In this document: piece by piece, positions 55,371 through 64,000 of the stretch | Position numbering within the stretch: the first letter of the stretch is position 1 | Layout: every line of letters begins with the position of its first letter | Assembly: GCF_019279795.1 (NCBI RefSeq) | Contig: NC_056749.1 | Coordinates: 580,534,506-580,598,505 of the forward strand | Direction of reading: 5' to 3' | Source of the DNA: Protopterus annectens | Taxonomy: Eukaryota; Chordata; Ceratodontiformes; Protopteridae | DNA length: 64,000 nt | Notes under the pieces: model-generated | The model's input: only the letters and a program-made list of their open reading frames with translations | Databases searched by the model: none | What the model was told of the DNA's origin: nothing | Made by a program: the position numbers and the translations under genes

Positions 55371-56334
55371 CATTTATACACACAAATATATAAATATACA
55401 TACATGCGCACCTTTACATACAAATTTAGAGTGAGAGAGTTGCAAGTAGGGAGAAAATGAGAGATGCAGACAAAGCAAAAATAAAAACACTGAAGAGGCA
55501 AAATAAATGATAATTTTTTTTTTCATAGAAAGGACTGTGAAGACAAGAAGCATTTTTTGAGGAAGCTATAGTGTTATAAACAGCGACTTCAGTAATGCTT
55601 ATGCCAAATAAAAGTCTGTTCTAATGATGGAACTGGGATTTTAGATACTGTTTGTGATTAATACCTAGTGTATGTATCACTGTGGAAAACTGGCAGACTA
55701 AGAGGGCCATGTGGGATTCAACTGTCATTACATTTTATTTCTTTTGATACGTGATGCCTAAAAAGGGAGTTGGGGGTGAAACTTATTTACTTAAAATGTT
55801 AACTGGAGTACAGCACTGATCAAACATTTATCATTTTCAGTCTCAGATCAAAGGAGCAAAGATGTGGACCACTTTGAGCTTTAACTTCTCTCTCACTTCA
55901 TCTGATTACTTGCCAATTGATTGTACTCCTTCCTCCTCTGCTGCTGATGATGTACTGGCTTTGATTTCTAAAGAAATCCCAACCCTAACAGAACACATTA
56001 TGTTACTAAAAAAAACGTTTTTAACAGTACTGTTAAACAAGACAAAAGGACACAGAAGAGACACAACAGCAAACATACGTAGCACTGAATCTCTCCTCCT
56101 AGCTAAGCCTCACCTAGCTCTTATTCTTACCCTAACTCCTGAACAATTGCAGATACACAACTGCAATAACAATCATTCACATGTTCACAAAGCACGTTTT
56201 CATTCAAATATTAATTTTCCTGTGCACTCCTCCTTACCTACTCTATACAGAGCCACATTCAGCCTAATGTGATTCACACAAATGAGCATTCACTCACTCA
56301 GGGCATTCATACTTCAAATTAAAAAAATAACATA
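55365..56334. other. Unassigned interval with a 136-codon open frame
   Basis: A plus frame (55862-56272) begins MWTTLSFNFSLTSSDY and is Ser/Thr/Leu-rich, with no recognisable domain. It may be a scrap of a retroelement or chance. A perfect 18-bp palindrome centred on AACAGTACTGTT lies near 56019-56036. Confidence 0.35.
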
Positions 56335-56515
56335 TTTGTGAAGGCGGATAAGCCTCCCTGCACCCCCTGATACTTATTCACACTAACTCTGAGATTATAC
56401 AATGTCAGGGATAAGGCATACCCCCCCAACCCTGAGGATCGTGTGATCTCAGGCATCTGTCGACCATCTGCTTAGCTGACCAAATTTTGTTGACTAAACA
56501 GATGTCGACCAAAGA
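56335..56515. mobile_element. Palindromic-family fragment 5
   Basis: AAGCCTCCCTGCACCCCCTG and CACTAACTCTGAGATTATAC align with the GC-rich box and core of element 2 (inverted GCCCCCTGCA and CTAACTCTGAGGTCGC). The arm carries repeated GTCGACC-type units and ends near TTCAGCGTTCCA, the complement of the TGGAACNCT terminus of element 3. The left half is degraded. Confidence 0.55.
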
Positions 56516-57439
56516 TAGTTTTGACAAAATTCAGCGTTCCAATACACACATACAAATTTTCTTTAAACGGTTCAGTCCATTTGCCATATTCACAACCTTA
56601 CAACTTAAAACAGGCATGCAAAATTATTTACTCAGTTTAACAGTGCCTCCAGATGGCACCTTAATGAATAATCAGTAAAACATTTTTTTCAGCAATATAA
56701 CCTCAACCCCATAATATAACCCACAAGTACAGGTTTTGGTAAAGAGCATGAAATACTCTCATGCAAGAGTCAAAAGTCCTTCACCAACGTAGCTGTAGTG
56801 AAACTGTTAGTTACCAAACTCCCTACACTACCCTACAACACAGGTAGCTTCAACCTCTCCACTACCAGACCCTCCATGTTGTATGTCAAATTTACATTGG
56901 GCTCCTGCTTCAGATTCTCTTCACCAAGAACGCACCCATAAATAAACTGTCCAGAGTCCTCTGGACTTCCCATCAGTTTCTCACAGCTTGAACTTGGCTT
57001 CCCCTTAAATATGGACAGGTAGCTATTCAAATACAGTCTTATATGGAAACTCAGGCATGGTGGCTTAAACGGCCAGACCCCATTACTATGCTTTATTATT
57101 GCTACTGTCATATTAGTCTTCCTAAAAGCTGTTATATCGTGTGAATTACTCTCGTGTTGACCCTGAGCTACTGCCATGGTTACAAAAGCACACTACTACA
57201 ACCCAGTTTGGCTTACTGGCCAGGCAGTTACCCAGTCCTGGCACAACACTGTGTTACAATGTAAATACATAATATATATTAACAGCATACTGAAAGAAAA
57301 ACAATATCTGAAGACAAACTCACTTAAAGGTTATAATATCAAAAATCCTATAATAGAATGTATGTATACATACATGTCTTTGTGTATGTTTGTATGTGCA
57401 CAGATGCACATATAGATAGATAAGCTATATATATATATA
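56516..57439. other. Unassigned interval with a 114-codon minus frame
   Basis: A complete minus frame (57177-56833) starts MAVAQGQHESNSHD and ends VERLKLPVL, with no family motif I can name. The plus strand of the same stretch reads as a hydrophobic run with stops. Coding status is doubtful. Confidence 0.35.
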
Positions 57440-58725
57440 TCTAAATGGTAGAAAACAGGCAGTTTTATGGCAGACTAAGCTCTCTACCTTACTACCCAAT
57501 ACTCTGGGAGTCCCACAAGGATCCATTTTAGGACCACTGTTATTCTCCATCTTCATCAATGACTTAAACACTGTCATACCTAACGCCAGTTGTATTCAAT
57601 ATGCAGACGACTCTACGCTGATCTGCTCTGGCACAACCCTCACAGAGCTACAATTAACAACCCAGACCACTTTTAGCAAAATAGAAAACTGGCTCTCTAG
57701 CCGTCGCCTGATACTTAATGCCAAAAAAACTAAAATGCTGCTGTTTCTTCCTACACAAAGGTCTAGCCCCATCTGCTTTTCGATCCATTCCAAGGATGGG
57801 ACCATAATCTCACCGGACCTCTCTACTAAATTACTAGGGGTAATTATTGACAACAACCTAAAATTTGATATACATGTAAACCAAATGATCAAAACTATCA
57901 ATAAGAAATTAGGCTCGTTATAGAATAAAAAGGTTTTTGACCCCCCAAGCCAAAACTGCCATTGCCCAAACTCACCTTCTCTCCACACTCTTGTATTCAT
58001 CCCCTCTACTTCACAATATTAGTAAAACTGTCATGAACAAACTTTCCATCTGCTACAATCATATCGCCAGGTTTGTTACTGGGTCACCTTTCAGGACCCA
58101 TCAATGCACCAATCTAACCCAGCTTAACTGGCTTGAGCTACCTAACCTAATTTCTTATAACCTACTAGTTCTGACACACAAAATAATATACAACCCCGAC
58201 TACACTCCTTCACTCAAAAAACTGGTTACCCCTTGTAACAACTCTCGACCTCTGAGGTCATCCAGCCGACTCCTTATCCAGACATGCAAAACTAAAAATA
58301 TAGCTGGTGATTCCCTCCTCACCAACTCTGCAGGGAGAACATGGAACAAACTTCCCCCTGATATTACCTCGCTCTCCTCTTTAAATCAGTTTAAAGCTAA
58401 ACTTAAACCACACCTGGCATCAATACGGAGTTGCCATTGTCTAAACCCTGGTTAGCTAATTCTCTGTTTCACATAGTTTTTAGGTACCCGGCTGTCACTG
58501 CATATTTCTTTATTATGTCTATTCTCGATCATCCTGAACAATAATTATGGAACAAGTAATAGTTTTTTGTGCTGTGAATTGTAAATGAATCTGTGACTTT
58601 ATTAAAATGTTGTACTGGTTTGGAGCTTTTCTCCCCGGGCCTCCGCTGAAAATGGACATGTATCCAGTCGGACTATCCCGGTTAACAAATGTAAAATAAA
58701 AATAAAATAAATAAAATAAATAAAA

Positions 58726-58730
<5 letters not shown>
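57440..58730 (+). pseudogene. L2-like LINE, 3' half
   Basis: It starts within the reverse transcriptase. Across frames: LGVPQGSILGPLLFSIFIND (57505-57565), then YADD at 57599-57610, then IENWLSSRRLILNAKKTKML and LLGVIIDNNLKFDIHVNQMI. The 57937-58455 frame holds the C-terminal region (PFRTHQCTNLTQLNWLELPN, RTWNKLPPDITSLSSLNQFK) and ends at 58455. The 3' UTR end (CCGGGCCTCCGCTGAAAATG) and an AAATA-type tail follow. It matches pieces 2 and 3 of the split LINE at 12084-22513. 5' truncated, and disrupted by frameshifts near 57590 and 57920. Confidence 0.85.

Positions 58731-58773
<43 letters not shown>
58731..58773. repeat. (TA)n microsatellite at LINE tail
   Basis: TA run following the AAATA tail of the L2-like LINE, the same arrangement as at 22514. 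Confidence 0.95.
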
Positions 58774-58778
<5 letters not shown>

Positions 58779-58784
58779 GATAAA

Positions 58785-59330
58785 AAGATGCAGACAAACC
58801 ATTCAGTAGAAACAGCAATAAAGACCAAGCTAAGCTAGAATGTTTACTGTACAAAATCTTAACCATTCTGTAATGAAGGCCCATGGGATATATGCTAATG
58901 ACTTCTTAAGGACATACCATTGTTTGAGCTACACAGCTTCTAAACGCCCATGACTTTTTACTTTTAATGTTTTGCATCTTTATGGGTACATTCAAGCCAA
59001 TAAAGCTAAACCCAGCTAGCTGTAGACATAGCATGTTTCAGACTTTTTTATTATTTATTTTGGTCTCATCAGTACAGCACAAGTGGATCGTTTGGCTATA
59101 CTTTTGAAACATAGAGATTACAATAATGTCTGATATCTGTAAAATTTAGTGTGCCTGCAAAATATCTCAAATAGCATGGAAATCAAAAGGTAAAAATGTC
59201 ACACAGACAAACCATTCAGTAAAAACTGCTAGAAAAACCAAGCTAAGCTAGTCTTCACTTTGTAAAAATCTCAAACCTTATGTAGTGAAGGCCCATTGGA
59301 TATATGCCTTTCTTTGAGATATGAAAGTAA
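58785..59330 (+). repeat. Direct duplication with about 400-bp spacing
   Basis: 58788-58905 and 59200-59310 share CAGACAAACCATTCAGTA, ACCAAGCTAAGCTAG and TAGTGAAGGCCCATTGGATATATGC-like sequence, with many differences. They flank unrelated sequence. Confidence 0.75.
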
Positions 59331-62214
59331 AGAGAGCAGGAAGGAAAGAAAAAGAAATCCCAGTGGTTATGTAGCTCTGATAATCAAATATACAACTCCT
59401 GTGGAAGGCTCTGTGGTCCAGGAACTACAGCTGTAAGCTACTTTTCTACTTTATGGCAGAGTTCATCCTCCATTTACAGAACTGCAGACAATGAATTTGG
59501 CCAAAGTATGCACAGGACAATGCCTCCCTGCAAATTTCCCCCAGCGGTATCACTTGGTTGATGATGAATGGTTGCCATTACATTTAAATTAATATCAGTG
59601 TTTTGTTTTGTTTTTTTGACAGGATGGGAGGTCTGAAATCACATGACTCCAGCCACAGTTAGCTCTCTTCCTCAATTAACTAAAATGGAGTACATTTAAG
59701 TCATTAACTACTAATGCATTTGCTGCTCAACACTTAAGAGTTGTAGTGTGACGGCAAATCAGTATTTGTCCTGTTTCATAGCCAGCTAATAGTTAATGCA
59801 AAAATGTCACTGTTCTACCTTCCCTCTTCCATATAAAAAGAAATACTCGCGGCCTGTGTGACCTACATCTCCTTCTGAAAGTTAAATGAGGAATTTGGTA
59901 ATTTAAAGTTAAAGGTATCATGAACTACTAACCCATACAGTGAAGCACCATCATATAGTCACTGCTTCACAGTTAGTTATGTTTTCAGCTTCACTATCAT
60001 ATTTATTATATAGTGCTTATGTCCTAAACATTTATTACATTTAAAGTGAGGTCAATGATAATGAAAAATGATCTTAGCAAACAAACTGCAGACAATGTAA
60101 CATTATTTTAAAAATGAGCACTCTACTTACTAAATGTCATCAAAAGTCAGTAAAATGTCTGCCAAAGAGGCATGCACTAATATCTTAAGAGTCCAACAGG
60201 TGAAAATCTACAGACTACTCCAATTAAAACAGTTCATAAGCAAGAGTAAGTCTTTCATTGCTTATTGATCTGGAGCACAACTTGAATGATAGTTTGATAG
60301 TTGAAAAGAATGTCCATAAAAAGTCCAAGATACAATCCATAACATGAAAATTGCCTACAATAATACAAAATTTGAATGAAAATTGTATTTGTCTATTGTT
60401 GAACATGGTCAGCTGAGCAAAAACTTGAAATACAAAAACTTCCTTTCATATCATAATATACAACTTTTGCATTTAAAGAACACTTCTATGAGAAGTGCAG
60501 GACAAAGAATCAATGAAACTCAGTGCTTCATATATTCAGTAAAAGTTCAGATGTAAGCATTTGATATTCAAGTTCCACAGCTCACCACAAAAAGTAAATG
60601 CACATGGAGTGTGCCATATGCTTTACTACAGTCAGACCTAGAAGGAGAGTGTTTGAGAAATGCAGGACCTCAAACCAATGTTTTGTGTATGCACGCCCAC
60701 GTACATACATTTGAATTTCAGTCATCTCAGAGTAGGTGCATAAATTGCTTGATACCATGCACCATATCACAGATGAGTTTATTTTTCTGGATGCTGCAAG
60801 GGTTGACTACAAGATGCAGATGAAGATTAGGATAGGAGTAACAAGTGTAGCACTGCCATATCCAATGCCTTTTAGTCTGCTGTACCACTACCCAGCAGGT
60901 GTTTGCTTCGTTCTGAATATTTCCTAACATTCCCCTCCAAATAGGCACCCATGTTACATGGGAACACAATTTGTTTGGGTTGCATGGCTAGGCCTAGCAT
61001 ATACCTATGAACCTGTGATTACTTTCTCACTTTCCATTTCTCAGCTTTTTCTTTATTCAAAGCCTACTGTAAATAGCCTTCTGCAATCTAACTTCAGAAG
61101 CTTATACTGACGGCATAACAGGCATGTTCTTAGTTTGGAAAAAAAAATCTCACGAAGATGTGTAAGTGAACAAATCTGCCCACAAAACCTATCCATCACT
61201 TTTCTGATGAATGTGCTTTTAAGTTAGCTGTTAAAGTGATTCATTCCTGTCCTACTTGGAATGTCTGCTGACAACATCTGCTCAGAATTATCTAAACTAT
61301 AGTTTTAGATGGACTGAGAGAATAGTCATGTGACAATAGTCTGATAGGCATAACATTGCATTTTTAAACAAGCTCTCACCTCAGTCTCTGTTTTTTCTTC
61401 TTCTTTTAACTATTTTCTGTGCAACTGTTAATCATGTCTCATAACAATTTCCAAAATGCAAAACTCATTAGATGATTAACTCTGGTGTGTCATGCACTTA
61501 GCAGCTGTATTATATCTTTAACTGCCAATGGAATGCCGCCGAAACCAGAAATGTTTCTTGCTTCTGGTGTTTGAATAATGCACTGGGAATGTAGCATTTA
61601 AAACTGGGATACTATCACAGCTAGAATGCCAGTGATGATGATAATGCAACAAGCCAGTTCTGATTTAAAACATACAGTTGTGGAGCTTTACAGTTCTGAA
61701 TCCCAGCTTAGACTGCATTTCTGTACAGGGAGTGACTGGATTATGAGACAATGCACTTTTACTTACGCACTGCATTTTCAGAGGGATCTACTGTTCCTCT
61801 CAGTCAGGGTAACATAGTCAATAAAATAACTTATGAAAAACACACTAAATTAACAGCAGAAAAAAATAGTAGTAAGAGAGATGCATACATCAGGCTCCAT
61901 CTATGATGTCAAGTCAGTCGGAGGAGGGGTGAGTGTTAGTCTGTGGTATGTAAGGGGAGGGAGGTCAGCATCTTCCTCTACATCTTGGCTTATCAGGGTA
62001 AAACACAACTTTTTTTGAAAATAATTTTCACTTATTGGTCAAAAACACTGTGCTGATTATGTGCTAATTATGTCATCTCCTTTTATATTCAGTTTCTAAT
62101 TTTTAAGATACTATTGGGCATCCATCCTAGTGTATCCATATAAATTAACTACAATCCTTTTTCATCAGCTGTATCTAGGGTCATGCTGTCATTGGCTGCA
62201 TTAATGAAATGATT
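59331..62214. other. Unassigned interval
   Basis: No transposon or coding sequence is recognised, except a GGCTAGGCCTAGCATATACC-type CR1/SINE tail scrap near 60987-61013. The composition is mixed and mostly non-repetitive, so it may be old unique sequence or intron. Confidence 0.4.
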
Positions 62215-62552
62215 GCACAGTGACACAGCAGATAGAGCTGTTATCCTCAGTGCAAGAGGTATCCCAGTTCAATTATCATATGGAGTACCTTCTGTGTGGA
62301 GCCTACATGTCCTCCCTGTGTTTGCATGGGTTTTCCCTGCATGCTCTGGTTTCTTCCCATATTCCAAAGACATGCAGTAGGTGGATTGAACACTCTAAAT
62401 TGACCATAGGTTTGTGTGTGGGGGATGAACTACCGTGGCAGGGCTAGCCACCCAGCTGTGTAAACCTTGGGTCTAGATGATTATCACTATTGAACTGACA
62501 CCCAGACCTCATGTGTGAATGGGAAAAAGGGGTTGTAGATGGATGGATGTAG
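62215..62552 (+). mobile_element. V-SINE-like element with tRNA head
   Basis: A tRNA-like head (CAGTGACACAGCAGATAGAG; degenerate B box CAGTTCAATT) is followed by the V-SINE core: TTCTGTGTGGAGCC, CCTCCCTGTGTTTGCATGGG, CCAAAGACATGCAGTAGGTG and ACACTCTAAATTGACC. Then comes the body shared with 39968-40272 and a GGATGGATG tail. V-SINEs are widespread in fishes and lungfish, which limits the candidate hosts. Confidence 0.88.
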
Positions 62553-64000
62553 TTGTACAGAAACCTTTTTCTCCCAGTAGACACTGTATCACTGAGTTTC
62601 GGTTACCCAAGCCACCGCTTAGCACAGAGAACTGTAACTATGAGCTGCTAATGAACTTTCTTGTGTATTCCTGGTTCCCCTAACCTCCATTTGCATACAG
62701 TGTGACTCTGAGCAAGTTATTTGAGAGTTTTGCTTCCAGGTCATCCTGAGAAACAGTGTGTTTATTCAGTTTACCTGGTTAACAAATAAAACAGGGTTAC
62801 ACAGACTAAAACAAATGCTAGCTAGCTTCATGGGAAGTAGTAGGTGAATAAGTGGTTTGAAAGAAAAATGCAAATATTTTGTATGTACATGCAAATGTGA
62901 GCAAGAAAGCATTTTTGGAGAGAAAGAAGACAGAATATAAGTTCTTCATTGGAAAGAGTAAATACTTGGAGCAGTACCATCAATATATAATGGAAATTAG
63001 ACTGATCAATTGTTTCAGAGCTGTGTTACATAATTAGTAAAGGTCTCAACAGCAAAGCAGATATATGGTACAGGTGAAATTATACAAAGTTAAAAGTGAA
63101 AATAAGAGAACAATCAGAAGGATTAAATGAGAAAGATGCTGCTTATGTATCAGACCAGAAACAATTCCGCTCATACTAAGATGAACTCATCTAGATTTAT
63201 CCCCTGTGCCATACTGTGATACAACCTCAGAGCATACAGTACTATAATAAGTACAGGGATATGAGTGGAGGAGGAAAGCCAACGGCACTAATTTTTACTG
63301 TACTCATGTCTTCAGGCACAGTTCTGATGATATATAACTCATAGTGAATCCACAAGATTTATGCTTCTATGATTCTAGACACTGGTCTGTTGACCCCTTT
63401 TCATTACTTGTGTCCTGTCTTGATTTAGTTAGCTTATTTATTTATTGTCTTTTGTTTACCAGGAGAGTTCAGCTAGGTACAAGTCATGTTTTCAGCGGAG
63501 GCCTAGGGAGAAAAAGCTCCATATAAAATACATGTTTGCAATGAACAATACAAATTAAACATTTTAAGCATTACTTTGCAGGTAGTATTGAGACAAACAG
63601 TGAAGACATGTATTATATACTTTAGAGTTATAATATTTTACACAAGTCAAACTCATGCTGACATGTAATAGCTGAAGATAAAAGAACAATAATGCACATA
63701 GGCTCAGTACATGTATATTGTATACTGACATTAATGACATAGGATGTCACTAGAGCCGGAAGAGAAAATAGAAGAGGAGGAGGAAGGGTATAAACAGAAA
63801 TAATCAAGAAAAACGTAAGTAGAAAAGCTTCTGATAGCAGAGAGGTTGAGATTACAGTAGATAGGTAACATGATGAGACGGGTTAGAAGTTGGTATTAGT
63901 AGGAAAGGGTTATGGATATAGGTTAGCTGGAGGAGCGATAGTGGGGATGAAAGAAAAAGAGATGGTAATAAGAAAGGTAAAAGAGTCCGGGTGTTTGACA
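62553..64000. other. Unassigned interval with a purine-rich end
   Basis: Apart from the antisense LINE tail at 63430-63560, nothing is recognised. From about 63740 the plus strand is strongly purine-rich (GGAAGAG, GAGGAGGAGGAAG), perhaps a decayed GGA/GAAA repeat. Confidence 0.4.
63430..63560 (-). mobile_element. L2-like LINE 3' end, antisense
   Basis: Read minus, GGAGCTTTTTCTCCCTAGGC, then CTCCGCTGAAAACATGAC, and a tail of ATAAATAAATAA match the LINE 3' ends at 22430-22510 and 58620-58730. Only the 3' terminus is kept. Confidence 0.8.

Overview
The window is eukaryotic, AT-rich and almost entirely made of transposable elements and simple repeats. It holds several non-LTR retrotransposons (CR1-like, L1-like, L2-like), a DIRS-type tyrosine-recombinase retrotransposon, hAT-type DNA elements with exact 8-bp target duplications, tRNA-derived SINEs including V-SINE-like copies, and many (CA)n, (TA)n and interstitial TTAGGG tracts. 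This mixture fits a non-mammalian vertebrate with a repeat-rich genome (amphibian, lungfish, cartilaginous or early-branching ray-finned fish). The sequence alone does not decide which. I found no convincing host protein-coding gene. The best host-gene hint is a CpG-rich segment near 42.6-43.0 kb that looks like a promoter plus an untranslated first exon.

Layout. 0.3-3.8 kb: a decayed DIRS-like element on the plus strand, with an insertion flanked by a 15-bp target duplication in its gag region. 3.9-6.2 kb: unassigned, with telomere-like repeats and a 22-bp palindrome. 6.18-22.5 kb: a nested stack. One L2-like LINE (plus strand) is cut into three pieces. The first break holds a structurally complete DIRS element (6605-12083, minus strand, with inverted terminal repeats and an internal complementary region). 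The second break holds an 8.8-kb L1-like element (13202-22002) flanked by about 12 bp of duplicated target. The L1 is itself interrupted by a (TA)n-associated palindromic element and probably by a 3.3-kb insertion.

22.5-31 kb: a tRNA-type SINE, a 914-bp hAT element, an antisense LINE fragment, two more palindromic (TA)n elements and a 329-bp hAT MITE. 31-42 kb: two copies of a roughly 1.5-1.7-kb LTR-like repeat, long CA/GT arrays, a second SINE copy, CR1 3' ends and a V-SINE. 42.5-47.9 kb: the CpG-rich candidate promoter, then hAT-like repeats.

47.9-53.9 kb: two CR1-like elements. The first has an esterase-type ORF1, an apurinic-like endonuclease and a reverse transcriptase. The second is 5'-truncated and preceded by an inverted CR1 segment. 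54.4-56.5 kb: a foldback element with a SINE inserted in one arm, flanked by fragments of the palindromic family. 57.4-58.7 kb: the 3' half of an L2-like LINE. 59-64 kb: mostly unassigned, with a V-SINE and an antisense LINE tail.

These sequences relate as parasites and hosts of one another. The LINEs probably supply, or supplied, the retrotransposition machinery: the 3' tail of one SINE matches the CR1 3' end found here. The palindromic elements share a conserved core and termini but have very different arms, and they are the least familiar system in the window.
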